From contig JAEDFM010000007.1 in assembly GCA_016292805.1 (NCBI GenBank), positions 1 to 64,000 of the forward strand: a stretch of 64,000 bases of DNA. Reading direction: 5' to 3'. The first letter of the stretch is position 1. Every line of letters starts with the position of its first letter. Both the position numbers and the translations under genes were made by a program. The notes below the pieces were generated by a model. The model was not told the origin of the DNA, ran no database searches, and saw only the letters and a list, made by a program, of their open reading frames with translations. Of the stretch, positions 16,408-25,793 are shown piece after piece. This DNA is from Treponema sp. (GTDB taxonomy: Bacteria; Spirochaetota; Spirochaetia; Treponematales; Treponemataceae).

Positions 16408-18027
16408 ATGAAGAAAGAGTTAAAGTTTTTTGCAGTTTTATTAACAACTGCCACACTTTTATTTGCAGGCTGTACTGGTGCAGGTAACACACCTTCTGCT
16501 CCAGACATAACAGATATTTCTTCTGTAGATTTTGCTAAAAGCATGATTATTGGCTGGAATTTGGGAAATGCATTTGATGCAAGTGGAACTGGTGATTGGG
16601 CATATAATGAAGGCCTTAAAATGGAATATAACTGGCTTCCACACAAACAGCCAACCTCTCAAAAGCTTATTAAAACTGTTGCAGCAACTGGCTTTAATAC
16701 AATCCGTATTCCAGTTTCTTGGCACAACCACATGGATAAAGAAACTTATAAAATTGCTTCTGCATGGATGAACCGTGTAAAAGAAGTTGTTGACTGGGCT
16801 ATTGCAGAAGACATGTTTGTTATCATTAATATTCATCATGATAATCTTACAGAAGATGAAATGAAAAATAATCCAGGATTCTGTGTTTCTAAAACAGAAG
16901 CTTTACAAACTGCATCTAAAGCTTATATTAAAACCGTATGGGAACAGATTGCAGAAGCTTTCAAAGATTACGATAATCATCTTGTTTTTGAACTTTTAAA
17001 TGAACCTCGCTGTGTTGGAACAGATTGGGAATTCAATGAAACAATTGGAAGACAATACAACTCTATTATTACAGCTTACGAACAAGTTGCTCTTGATGTA
17101 ATTCGTAGTTCAGATGGCAATAACCCAACTCGCTTTGTAATGACACCAGCTTATGCTGCAGCACCTACAACACCTGAAGCATATACATTACCAAAAGATA
17201 CTGCAAAAGATAAACTTTTGCTTTCAGTTCACGCTTACACTCCATATGACTTCGCATTGGATGGTGATAAGTCAGATTACGATACAAACAAATCTTACAT
17301 CGAAACTTCAATTACCAGTGTTTTCAACAATCTTTCAACAAATTATGTAAAAAAAGGCATTGGTGTTGTAATGGGCGAAGCTTCTGCTTCAGACAAAAAA
17401 AATACAGAATCTCGCATTAAATGGGCAAATTATTATTTTACAAAAGCTAAAGCTGCAGGTATTCCTGTTGTGCTTTGGGATAACGAACAGTCTACTACAG
17501 ATACAGCAAAAGAAGCTGGAGGCGAAAATCACGGTTATTTCAATCGTGTAACATGTAAACAGTATTATCCTGCAATTGTAAATGCAATGATGAAAGCAAC
17601 TTACGATAATTTTGAAGAAACAACTACTCCAGATGAAGATTCTGGTGATACAGATAACACAGGTTCGGACTCAGTTTTATTTGAAGGTAATTACATACTT
17701 GATTGGAATGGCGAAAAGAAGGTTTTTGAAGATTCATATTTTTCAAATGCCACTGCAACTTCAAAATTTGTATTTACAACAATTCCATTGGAAACAGCAC
17801 CCGAATATGTAAACGTTAAATTACAAGCTGGAGACTGGTCTCAAGATAATGTATTTTATAAAGGCGTTGTAACTGGTGGTTCTATATCAAATGATGTAAT
17901 TGAACTATCTACAAGTACTACAAGCTTCACATATACTCCAACTGCAGACGAATGGGAAATCATTAAGTCTAAAGGTATTGTAGTTTACGGCTACGGAATT
18001 AAAATTACAAAGATAATTCTTCAGTAA
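16408..18027 (+). CDS. GH5 endoglucanase-type lipoprotein with C-terminal accessory domain
   Basis: The 539-residue protein is a lipoprotein (LFAGC, Cys22). It carries a GH5 domain starting IIGWNLGNAFDAS. Acid/base Glu199 sits in LLNEPR; nucleophile Glu324 sits in VVMGEAS, where the usual GEYG is changed but the Glu is kept. After an acidic linker (~residues 405-420) a ~110-residue beta-rich domain ends KGIVVYGYGIKITKIIL. This resembles C-terminal modules of gut polysaccharide-degrading enzymes and may bind carbohydrate; that is inference. AAAGGAG precedes the start. It sits 110 nt after its paralog. Confidence 0.9.
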   Translation: MKKELKFFAVLLTTATLLFAGCTGAGNTPSAPDITDISSVDFAKSMIIGWNLGNAFDASGTGDWAYNEGLKMEYNWLPHKQPTSQKLIKTVAATGFNTIRIPVSWHNHMDKETYKIASAWMNRVKEVVDWAIAEDMFVIINIHHDNLTEDEMKNNPGFCVSKTEALQTASKAYIKTVWEQIAEAFKDYDNHLVFELLNEPRCVGTDWEFNETIGRQYNSIITAYEQVALDVIRSSDGNNPTRFVMTPAYAAAPTTPEAYTLPKDTAKDKLLLSVHAYTPYDFALDGDKSDYDTNKSYIETSITSVFNNLSTNYVKKGIGVVMGEASASDKKNTESRIKWANYYFTKAKAAGIPVVLWDNEQSTTDTAKEAGGENHGYFNRVTCKQYYPAIVNAMMKATYDNFEETTTPDEDSGDTDNTGSDSVLFEGNYILDWNGEKKVFEDSYFSNATATSKFVFTTIPLETAPEYVNVKLQAGDWSQDNVFYKGVVTGGSISNDVIELSTSTTSFTYTPTADEWEIIKSKGIVVYGYGIKITKIILQ

Positions 18028-18044
18028 TCTACATTTTAAGTTAT

Positions 18045-18082
18045 AAAAAGACTGCACATCACTGAGGTGTGCAGTCTTTTTT
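18045..18082. terminator. Bidirectional terminator
   Basis: AAAAAGACTGCACA and TGTGCAGTCTTTTTT form a hairpin with T runs on both strands. It lies between the convergent GH5 and DUF975 genes and can serve both. Confidence 0.85.
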
Positions 18083-18102
18083 ATCACAAAACTAGTAATC
18101 AA

Positions 18103-19026
18103 TTAAACCTGATTACTGTCTGTAGTATCTACTTCTGCTGAAACGGGTTCATCTTCAATTGCACGCGGTTTTGGCTGGTCAATTTTAGCCTGATCCATTT
18201 TCTTATTGTAATCATTAAGAAGATAAAGATAGGCAGCGTATTTAGCTGATGTCTGGTAAGGTTTAAGCCAAAGGTTTCCAATATAAACCATACCTGCAAG
18301 AATCTGCCATCCTATAAAGCTTAAATCTAAACAGAACAACTTCCATTTATAACCCTTTGTAAGAGCCTTAGAAATTTTAAGGGACTGTGTTACTTTTACA
18401 TCTGTATTATCAACAATTGCAAAGGAAGCAACTGAATACTGATAAGTTTTAATAACAAGGACAATAAAGAATCCAATATAACCTGTAATAGGAAGAATCA
18501 CTGCAATTGCACTAGAACTCTGTGTTATAGCATAGCAGATTGCGGCAATAAGGAAACCACCAAGAAATCCTGCTAATAAACCTAACATTCCCCAAAGAAC
18601 AAGCCATAAGTACATCCACCAGAAAACACCTAAAGCTTTGCCCCACAAAGAAAAACCAGTAATAAATTCTGAAAATTTTAATGGTTCTTTATTTTTAAAG
18701 AGGATTGGAAATGTATAAAGCTGTGCAATTTCTACAACTGGCTCAATAATCATTATAAGCAACAATGTAATATAATATCTTACCCATGGAAAAGAAGACA
18801 TTGATGGTTCATAACCATTTATTGCTGAAGAAATCAAATTTCCGTAAAATTCCCAAGGAAATGCAAGACAAACCAAGAATGAGGTAATTACTGTTACTGC
18901 AAGAGTAATAAGAACTGGAGTTGTCCAGCGACCATTAAGCTGCTTAAGAGCTTCTTTTTTGAATTTTTTCGAATAGAAACCAGGCATTTCTGTCTGTTCC
19001 ATTGTTTGAGTTTCATTTTCCGACAT
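18103..19026 (-). CDS. DUF975 family membrane protein
   Basis: The 307-residue integral membrane protein has about five or six hydrophobic segments. The DUF975 hallmark KLFCLDLSFIGWQILAG lies near residue 235, followed by LKPYQTSAKYAAYLY. The N-terminus before the first segment contains RWTTPVLITLAVTVI. Function of the family is unknown. GGAGG is well placed before the ATG at 19026. The C-terminal tail is charged and cytoplasmic in character. Confidence 0.85.
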   Translation of the reverse strand: MSENETQTMEQTEMPGFYSKKFKKEALKQLNGRWTTPVLITLAVTVITSFLVCLAFPWEFYGNLISSAINGYEPSMSSFPWVRYYITLLLIMIIEPVVEIAQLYTFPILFKNKEPLKFSEFITGFSLWGKALGVFWWMYLWLVLWGMLGLLAGFLGGFLIAAICYAITQSSSAIAVILPITGYIGFFIVLVIKTYQYSVASFAIVDNTDVKVTQSLKISKALTKGYKWKLFCLDLSFIGWQILAGMVYIGNLWLKPYQTSAKYAAYLYLLNDYNKKMDQAKIDQPKPRAIEDEPVSAEVDTTDSNQV

Positions 19027-19147
19027 AAAACCCTCCTTTATTTTTTAATTATAGTTTAAGAATATAAAAAACATAACATTTAATCTAGATAAAATTTTAA
19101 TCACTAGTTAAAATACCATAACAAAATTTTTGAGTAGTGATGTATAG

Positions 19148-21427
19148 ATGAAAAATAAAAAGACACGCAAAAGAACAAAAAAATCTGTAAGTTTATTTAT
19201 TCAGGAATTAATAGATATTAACTTTTTCTATTATTTATGCCGTATACTTCCAGCCATTATATTATTAGCATTATTTTTCCTGCCAATGGAAATGGGACCA
19301 TTAAATCTTTTAAACTCAAATTCTACAGCAGAACTGATTTATCCATTTATGCTGTTTAAAGCATTTACACCTGGCAGTATCTATTTTTACGTAAGCTTTA
19401 TTATCTACTTTATTCCTGCAAATGTTGTTTACATGATAAGTTCATGTTTCTTTAAAAGTAAAAAAAGAAATAAGGGATTACATTTTATTTTAAACTATAT
19501 TAGTTTAACTATTTACCTTGGGTTATCTATTTGCTGTATGCTTGTATTCGCAAATGCTACAAGATGGTTCATCCAACTTCCATGGTACATATATACAGTT
19601 AATGGTGTAACACTTATTCTTCACTTTTTAATGACAATGCTTGGCTTGAACTTAGTTCGAAGTTCAAATCCTGATTACACAGAATACAAACGTATTGAAA
19701 AAATTTCAAAAACAAAGACAAAAACTTCAATCAGGACAAAGCTGATTGTTACATTTACAGCTACAATCTCCATCATTCTTTTGATTTTTATGGAACTGAC
19801 CCTAAACTCATACCAGCATATGTTTACAATTGCCATTAGTGATGCCGGTTATTCTCAGGCACAGCAAACTGCAAACGTATACGATTCCGCAGATGGTACT
19901 TACGAAAAAATTCTTACATTTTTTGAACAGCAGAAAGAATCAAACAAATACGCTGAAACTCCTTTTGAACGCATTGATATTATTATTCCAAAGGTTCCAA
20001 TCATAAACGTAACAAACCTTTACATGGAACAGGTCATGTTTGCACTTCCAAATTTTGACACTCTTGCCTACACTACTGCAGTAAATTACTTAGGAATACC
20101 AAAACCAATTCCTGATGATGAAAAATTTATTTCGGGAGATGATGCTCTGGAATATGTTCGTAAATTCCAAAATGGTACTTACAGAAAATCACCTGTATAT
20201 AATAAAAAGAATAAAACTGCAAAATATTTTTATCCTGTTACATTAACACGAACACGAGGTCATTTGCTTCAAGGATTTGCTGTAGTAACTTACCGTCAGG
20301 AACTTTTAATGAGTCCTTTAATTCAAACAAAAGTTTTTGTAATTACAATGGTTATACTTTTTATTTACATCTCACTTATAATCAGTCTTGTTATTGCAGA
20401 TTTAATTACAAACCCACTTTTATTCCTTAAGTCAAATGTAAAGAAAACTTCAAATTCTCTGTCTATGATTTTAAGCGGAAGCTCTAACATGACGGCAGAA
20501 AAACTTAACTTTGACGATTCTGTAAAAACTCACGACGAAATCAAAAATCTTTCTGGGGAAATTAAAAACATGGTTTCCTTGATTAAAGGAGTTATTCCAT
20601 TTATAAGTACATCGACTTTAAAAGCTGCTGAAAATGAGAATGTAAAAATGTCTACTTCTAAGGATTTATGTTTTCTGTTTACAGATATGCGTGGATTTAC
20701 TTCTTTATGCGAAGGCCGCAAGCCAAAAGATATTGTTGATATTTTGAACCATTATCTGGAAATTGAAACTAAAATCATTCTTAAAAACGATGGTGATGTT
20801 GATAAATTTGTTGGGGATGAAATGATGGCATTTTTTGCCGGTCCTAAAAAAGAATACAACGCCTGTAAAGCCGCAATGGAAATTCGTAAGGCTATGCGAC
20901 AGGAACAGCAGCAGGCTTTGTCTAACGGGGAAGATTTTATTTCTATTGGTATAGGAATCAACACAGGTAAGGTTGTATTTGGTTCGGTAGGTTCAGAAGC
21001 CCGCCGCGACTTTACATCCATTGGAGATGTTGTAAATACAGCAGCCCGTCTGGAAAGTGCAAATAAAGCTTATGGCACAAAATCACTTATTACAGAAGCC
21101 GTTTATAAAAAGCTTCAGGACAAATTTGTTTGCCGCGAAATGGACTACATAACTGTAAAAGGCAAAAAAGAAATTTGCAGAATTTATGAAATTCTTCAGG
21201 AAAAAGAATCTGCAAGCGATAAGCTTTACGACATTAAAAACCTTTTTGAACAAGGCCTGGAATTTTATAGAAAACAAAAATGGGAAAAAGCAGAAGAATG
21301 TTTTAATGAATGTGCCACATCTTACAATGATATGCCATCAATCATTTTCCTGGATCGTATAGCACAGTTCAAAGAAAATCCTCCTCCAAAAAAATGGGAT
21401 GGAGTTTACAATCTTCAACACAAATAA
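19148..21427 (+). CDS. Class III adenylate/guanylate cyclase, membrane-bound
   Basis: The 759-residue protein starts with about four membrane segments (residues ~28-180). A short extracytoplasmic sensor region and another membrane segment (~395-420) precede a HAMP-like linker. The catalytic domain (~500-680) has FTDMRGFTSLCE, DKFVGDEMMAFF and the later GSEARRDFTSIGDVVNTAARLE. The metal-binding Asp residues are present. The ~65-residue tail looks like a TPR pair (LFEQGLEFYRKQKWEKAEECFNEC). It should make cAMP (or cGMP) in response to an external signal. The ribosome-binding site is weak. A strong hairpin terminator follows. Confidence 0.9.
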   Translation: MKNKKTRKRTKKSVSLFIQELIDINFFYYLCRILPAIILLALFFLPMEMGPLNLLNSNSTAELIYPFMLFKAFTPGSIYFYVSFIIYFIPANVVYMISSCFFKSKKRNKGLHFILNYISLTIYLGLSICCMLVFANATRWFIQLPWYIYTVNGVTLILHFLMTMLGLNLVRSSNPDYTEYKRIEKISKTKTKTSIRTKLIVTFTATISIILLIFMELTLNSYQHMFTIAISDAGYSQAQQTANVYDSADGTYEKILTFFEQQKESNKYAETPFERIDIIIPKVPIINVTNLYMEQVMFALPNFDTLAYTTAVNYLGIPKPIPDDEKFISGDDALEYVRKFQNGTYRKSPVYNKKNKTAKYFYPVTLTRTRGHLLQGFAVVTYRQELLMSPLIQTKVFVITMVILFIYISLIISLVIADLITNPLLFLKSNVKKTSNSLSMILSGSSNMTAEKLNFDDSVKTHDEIKNLSGEIKNMVSLIKGVIPFISTSTLKAAENENVKMSTSKDLCFLFTDMRGFTSLCEGRKPKDIVDILNHYLEIETKIILKNDGDVDKFVGDEMMAFFAGPKKEYNACKAAMEIRKAMRQEQQQALSNGEDFISIGIGINTGKVVFGSVGSEARRDFTSIGDVVNTAARLESANKAYGTKSLITEAVYKKLQDKFVCREMDYITVKGKKEICRIYEILQEKESASDKLYDIKNLFEQGLEFYRKQKWEKAEECFNECATSYNDMPSIIFLDRIAQFKENPPPKKWDGVYNLQHK

Positions 21428-21444
21428 ACTGATATAACGTAACT

Positions 21445-21494
21445 AAAAAAGGTTTACACAGATGCTTTAAACAAAATCTGTGTAAACCTTTTTT
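21445..21494. terminator. Bidirectional terminator
   Basis: A 19-bp perfect stem (AAAAAAGGTTTACACAGAT and its complement) lies between the convergent cyclase and gatA genes, with T runs on both strands. Confidence 0.9.
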
Positions 21495-21518
21495 CACATA
21501 AACTGTGTATTTTATTTT

Positions 21519-23021
21519 TTATTCTTTAACAGGAACGCCACAACCAGCGTGGTCTTCTTCCCAATTCTGAGCAAGTCTTAAAATAAGACTTTCGTTAAAC
21601 ATTTTACCGGCAAACTGCATACCAATTGGCATACCATCTTTTGAAGTTTTACCAGCAGGAACGTTGATAGAAGGAATACGAGCCAGGTTAACGAAAGTTG
21701 TGTACAAGTCTGAAAGATACATTTCAAGTGGATCATCAACTTTTGAACCAAGTTTGAATGCAGCTGTAGGACAAGTTGGACACAAAATAATATCGTATTT
21801 TTCAAATACAGCAGCAACTTCTCTCTGAATACGGGCACGAACAGTCATACCTTTTTTGTAAGTATCACCAGAAAACTGTTCAGAAAGAACATAGTTACCA
21901 ATTACAATACGACGTTTAACTTCTGGACCAAAGCCATTAGAACGAGTATCAACATAAAGTTCATCATAACCTTTACCGTTATCAATGCGGTTACCATAGC
22001 GGATACCATCAAAACGGCTTAAGTTAGAAGCAGCTTCTGAAAGAGCAATTACATAGTAAGAAGCAATTGATGCATCAAGAATTGGAAGGTCAACTTCTTC
22101 AATTTTTGCACCTTTCGATTCAAACCATGCACGAGTTTCTGCAAATGATTTTACAACATCAGGGTCAGCACCTTCAGTTTTAAGGAACTGCTTTGGAATA
22201 GCAATTTTAAGAGCTTTTAATTCATCAGCAGAAAGTGCTTTAAGATTCTTAATAACATCTACATTTGGTAAATCAGCAGATGTATCATCATACATATCTA
22301 CACCAGCCATAAGTGCCAAAGGTTCAGCAATATCTGCAGGTGTGTGGCCAAGAATACCAACCTGATCCAAACTTGAACCGTAAGCTACAACACCCCAGCG
22401 GCTCAAAGTACCATAAGTTGGTTTAAGACCATAAATACCACAGTAAGAAGCAGGAAGACGAACTGATCCACCTGTTTCAGTTCCAAGACCAAACAAAGCC
22501 TGATTAGCAGCAACAGCAGCGGCTGAACCACCCGAAGATCCCCCAGAAACAAATTCCCGATTAATTGGATTACGAGTTGCACCATAGCTTGAGTATTCTG
22601 TAGAAGAACCCATAGCAAATTCATCCTGATTACAGCGGCCAAGAACAATGGCACCTGCAGCTTCAAGACGATTAATTACAGTTGCGTTGTAAGGAGCTAC
22701 ATAACCTTCAAGGATTTTTGAACCACAAGTAAGACGGTGCCCTTTAGAAGAAATATTATCTTTATTTGCAAAAGGAATACCGATTAAAGGCTTTTCTTCA
22801 AAAAGTTTATTCAGAGTTCCAGCAGCCTTTGCATCTGCAATTTCTTTATCTGCAGCTTCAGCCTTTGCAACTGAATCTTCATAAAGTTCAATAAATGCAT
22901 TTAATGGAATTGCCGCAGAAGCATCGGCTTCGTATGTTTTTTTAGCTGATTCAACTAATTCTTTACTTGTAATTTTTCCGCTCTTAAGAGCTTCTCGTGT
23001 TTCTTTAATTGTATAAAACAT
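21519..23021 (-). CDS. gatA: Glu-tRNA(Gln) amidotransferase subunit A
   Basis: The 500-residue amidase subunit releases ammonia from glutamine for the Asp/Glu-tRNA amidotransferase. The Ser-cisSer-Lys triad is visible: Lys in PFANKDNISSKG, the Ser pair in GGSSGGSAA and GTETGGSVRLP. I start at ATG 23021 (MFYTIKE); the frame extends 9 nt further to a GTG that overlaps gatC. The gatC stop and this ATG form TAATATG, so they are translationally coupled. GatB is not in the window; the YqeY protein at 25.8 kb only shares its tail domain. Confidence 0.95.
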   Translation of the reverse strand: MFYTIKETREALKSGKITSKELVESAKKTYEADASAAIPLNAFIELYEDSVAKAEAADKEIADAKAAGTLNKLFEEKPLIGIPFANKDNISSKGHRLTCGSKILEGYVAPYNATVINRLEAAGAIVLGRCNQDEFAMGSSTEYSSYGATRNPINREFVSGGSSGGSAAAVAANQALFGLGTETGGSVRLPASYCGIYGLKPTYGTLSRWGVVAYGSSLDQVGILGHTPADIAEPLALMAGVDMYDDTSADLPNVDVIKNLKALSADELKALKIAIPKQFLKTEGADPDVVKSFAETRAWFESKGAKIEEVDLPILDASIASYYVIALSEAASNLSRFDGIRYGNRIDNGKGYDELYVDTRSNGFGPEVKRRIVIGNYVLSEQFSGDTYKKGMTVRARIQREVAAVFEKYDIILCPTCPTAAFKLGSKVDDPLEMYLSDLYTTFVNLARIPSINVPAGKTSKDGMPIGMQFAGKMFNESLILRLAQNWEEDHAGCGVPVKE

Positions 23022-23022
23022 A

Positions 23023-23334
23023 TTAAGCACCCTCTCCCAAAACCTTAGGTACCTGGAAGTAGCCGTCCATAAAGTCTTTGCTTACTTTTTTAACGTCAGT
23101 CATTTCAAGACCTTCTACAACTGTATCACTGCGGAGCTTGTCTGCTTCTGTGCTTGGATATGCGTCGTATGGGTTTTCACTGTCGTCATATTTAGAAAGG
23201 ATATCGAAATATCCAACAATATCATCAACCTGTTTTTTAAGAGTCTCCATATTTGTACTGTCTGGAGACAAACGTGATAAATAGAGCAAGTTTTCAAGAG
23301 TCTGCTCATCAATTTTTTTGTGTTGTGTAGCCAT
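23023..23334 (-). CDS. gatC: Glu-tRNA(Gln) amidotransferase subunit C
   Basis: The 103-residue protein has the GatC pattern: LENLLYLSRLSPDS near the N-terminus, a middle segment VDDIVGYFDIL, and a C-terminal FQVPKVLG. It stabilises the GatA-GatB interface. I start at ATG 23334 (MATQHKK). The frame extends upstream only into the divergent promoter. No Shine-Dalgarno is visible. TATAAT ends 7 nt before the ATG, so the transcript may be leaderless. Confidence 0.92.
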   Translation of the reverse strand: MATQHKKIDEQTLENLLYLSRLSPDSTNMETLKKQVDDIVGYFDILSKYDDSENPYDAYPSTEADKLRSDTVVEGLEMTDVKKVSKDFMDGYFQVPKVLGEGA

Positions 23335-23383
23335 AGATTTTATTATAATGATTTTTTTATTGTTAGGGAATATAATTACCATC

Positions 23384-23851
23384 ATGATAAACACTACCTT
23401 ATGTTATATTCAACAGGACGAATCATATTTAATGATCCACCGTACAAAAAAAGAAAAAGATTATAATAAAGATAAGTGGATTGGAATTGGCGGCAAATTT
23501 GAAGAAAATGAAAGTCCCAAAGAATGTGCCCGTCGAGAAATATTCGAAGAAACAGGACTTACTGTAAACTCACTTGAATATCGCGGTATTGTCACTTTTG
23601 TTTCAGAAGACTCATCTGGCACTTATTATGAGCTTATGCACCTTTTCTGGAGTGATGATTTTGACAGCACTACACCACTTCCAGATTGTTCCGAAGGAGA
23701 TTTAGAATGGGTTCCTATATCCAAAATGAACGACCTGCCCCACTGGGAAGGGGACGAAATTTTCCTGGATTTAATTGCCCGCCGGGTACCATTTTTTTCA
23801 CTTAAATTGATATATAAAGATGGAGTTTTAATCAATTCTAAACTGGAGTAA
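23384..23851 (+). CDS. Nudix hydrolase, 8-oxo-dGTP diphosphatase-like
   Basis: The 155-residue protein has a perfect Nudix box at residues 37-59 (G-X5-E-X7-RE-I-F-EE-T-G-L). It resembles MutT/MTH1-type enzymes that hydrolyse oxidised nucleoside triphosphates (INTTLCYIQQDESYLMIHR, KWIGIGGKFE, and a later HWEGDEIF). The start at 23384 is preferred over 23318, which would run through the divergent promoter. TATAAT at 23371-23376 ends 7 nt before the ATG with no usable Shine-Dalgarno, so it may be leaderless. It is divergent from gatC, 49 nt apart. Confidence 0.88.
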   Translation: MINTTLCYIQQDESYLMIHRTKKEKDYNKDKWIGIGGKFEENESPKECARREIFEETGLTVNSLEYRGIVTFVSEDSSGTYYELMHLFWSDDFDSTTPLPDCSEGDLEWVPISKMNDLPHWEGDEIFLDLIARRVPFFSLKLIYKDGVLINSKLE

Positions 23852-23909
23852 AAAAATATATTAAATCATAGATAGAGAATTTTTACAAAATTATTTTAAG
23901 TAATTATTC

Positions 23910-24048
23910 CATGAAAGTCCGGGAAGGAAGGAAGCGGATGTCAAAAACATTCTGCGCTGGGAAACCATAGTTTTCTTATCGGGCGCAGAGTGTAGCGACG
24001 GTACCTAGCGATTTTGATATTGGATTACTGACTGGCAGGACTTTCATG
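23910..24048 (+). ncRNA. Structured RNA element A (copy of element B)
   Basis: The 139-nt element is closed by a perfect 11-bp terminal stem (CATGAAAGTCC with GGACTTTCATG). The core starts GGGAAGGAAGG and ends ACTGACTGG, both directly abutting the stem. It contains an internal hairpin CTGCGC/GCGCAG (23952-23957, 23983-23988) with a further stem GGAAAC/GTTTTC inside, and GTAGCGACG. A homologous element on the other strand at 48077-48222 keeps the core but has different, still complementary stems. It sits 47 nt before the esterase ATG. The class is unrecognised; it could be an independent ncRNA, a leader element or a small mobile element. Confidence 0.7.
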
Positions 24049-24095
24049 TAAGGTTATGTTAATTTTAGGAATAATTTTAAATACAGGAGTTTTAA

Positions 24096-25745
24096 ATGGC
24101 AAACTATACAATTGCTGCAGTTTTTTCTGACCACATGGTTTTGCAGCGAAATAAAAATATTACAATTTTTGGTACAGGAGAAAATGGAACTGTAATCTAT
24201 GCAGAACTGTCTAATTCTAAAAACAAGACTTTAAGTTCAAATAAAACAAAAATTCAAAATGGTGTCTGGGAATTACAGTTTGAACCTCAGGTTGCACAGG
24301 AAAACTGTACTCTTAAAGTAAATGACACAACTTTTACAGACGTAAGTATTGGCGAAGTATGGCTGGCTGGTGGTCAGAGCAATATGGAGTTTGAACTTCA
24401 GAATTGTGTTGAAGGACCTGGAGCTTTAGCTGAAAAAAAAGATCCTAATGTTCGCTTTTATTACACAAATAAAATAGCCTGGAAAGATGAGCATTTTTAC
24501 GAAGCCGAAAAAAATACCTGCTGGCAGACCTGGGAAAGCGAAGGTAAAAAATCCTGGTCGGCAGTTGGTTACTTTTTTGCAAAAAAACTGGCAAAAGATT
24601 TAGGTTGTACAGTTGGTTTAATTGGCTGTAACTGGGGTGGTACTTCCGCATCTGCATGGATGCGTAAAGAATTTCTGGAAAAGGATGAAGAACTTAGAAC
24701 TTACCTCACAGAACAAGAAGAAGCTCTTAAAGGTAAAACAATAGAACAGTCGCTTAAGGAATATGCAGACTATCAGACAGCTTTTAATAAATGGCTTAAA
24801 GATTTTGATGAACTATGGAAAAAACAGCCTGGCATTTCATGGGCAGAAGCTGAACGTGTTCTTGGTAAAAATCCATACCCTGGTCCTAAAACCTGCAACA
24901 ACCCTTACCGTCCATGCGGATTATATGACTGTATGCTTGAACGAGTTCTGCCATACACTATCAAAGGTGTTATCTGGTATCAGGGCGAAAGCGATGACCA
25001 TAAACCAAATATGTACTATAAACTTTTTTCAAATATGATAGATAACTGGCGCACAGATTGGAAAGATAATGAACTTCCATTCCTTTTTGTTCAGCTTACA
25101 AATCATCGTTACGAACAGGATAAAGATTTTAAACACTGGTGTTTTGTTCGCGAAGCACAGAATAAAGTTCATTCTACAATTAAAAATGCATGGATGACCG
25201 TTTCTATGGATTTAGGAAAATACAGCGACATTCACCCTACTCAGAAAGAACAGCTTGGTTACCGTCTGGAAGGAAATGCCCTTGCAAATGTTTATGGACT
25301 TAAAAAATCAGAAGATGTTCTTTCACCAGAACTGGACTCTATATTCATTGGCAGTGACTTTATTAAGCTCAGCTTTAAAAATGCAGAAAAAGGTTTTGAA
25401 CTTAGAGATGATACCCGTGAACTGGAAGAGCTAAAAAAAATGGAAGCTATTCAGGGCAATACAGTTCCAGAAGATTTTACAGGCTTTGAAATTGCTGGAG
25501 AAGACAAAGTTTTCTATCCTGCAGAATTTACTTTTGGCAAAAAAGATGAACTGAATACTATTACCCTTAAAAGTAAAAAAGTTACAGAACCAAAGTTTGC
25601 CCGTTATGCATGGTATAACTATGGTCCTGTAACTTTATTCGGTAAAAACGGATTGCCTGTTGCTCCATTCAGAACAAGCCTTACTGATTCCCAGTCTACA
25701 ACTGAACATGCAGAGATTCAGCAGGTAATGACTGTTAGTAATTAA
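24096..25745 (+). CDS. Sialate O-acetylesterase-type carbohydrate esterase
   Basis: The 549-residue protein opens ASVFSDHMVLQR-like (here IAAVFSDHMVLQRNKNI). It has the SGNH nucleophile motif GGQSNMEFEL (Ser95) and the second block GVIWYQGESD. These define the sialate O-acetylesterase family (PF03629). There is no signal peptide, so it is probably cytoplasmic and deacetylates imported oligosaccharides; xylan-derived acetyl groups are as likely as sialic acid in a fibre degrader. AGGAG precedes the ATG. Structured element A lies 47 nt upstream. Confidence 0.85.
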   Translation: MANYTIAAVFSDHMVLQRNKNITIFGTGENGTVIYAELSNSKNKTLSSNKTKIQNGVWELQFEPQVAQENCTLKVNDTTFTDVSIGEVWLAGGQSNMEFELQNCVEGPGALAEKKDPNVRFYYTNKIAWKDEHFYEAEKNTCWQTWESEGKKSWSAVGYFFAKKLAKDLGCTVGLIGCNWGGTSASAWMRKEFLEKDEELRTYLTEQEEALKGKTIEQSLKEYADYQTAFNKWLKDFDELWKKQPGISWAEAERVLGKNPYPGPKTCNNPYRPCGLYDCMLERVLPYTIKGVIWYQGESDDHKPNMYYKLFSNMIDNWRTDWKDNELPFLFVQLTNHRYEQDKDFKHWCFVREAQNKVHSTIKNAWMTVSMDLGKYSDIHPTQKEQLGYRLEGNALANVYGLKKSEDVLSPELDSIFIGSDFIKLSFKNAEKGFELRDDTRELEELKKMEAIQGNTVPEDFTGFEIAGEDKVFYPAEFTFGKKDELNTITLKSKKVTEPKFARYAWYNYGPVTLFGKNGLPVAPFRTSLTDSQSTTEHAEIQQVMTVSN

Positions 25746-25793
25746 TCCTTATTTAATTTTGTAAATAGAGTTTTTGGACAACCCCTTTGTTTT

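Noticed and set aside
23910..24048. SRP 4.5S RNA or RNase P RNA
   Set aside because: GTCCGGGAAGGAAGG and CTGGCAGG recall SRP RNA, but the purine motif sits at the base, not at the apex, and a second diverged copy exists. RNase P-like GAAAGTCCGGG is not kept in element B.
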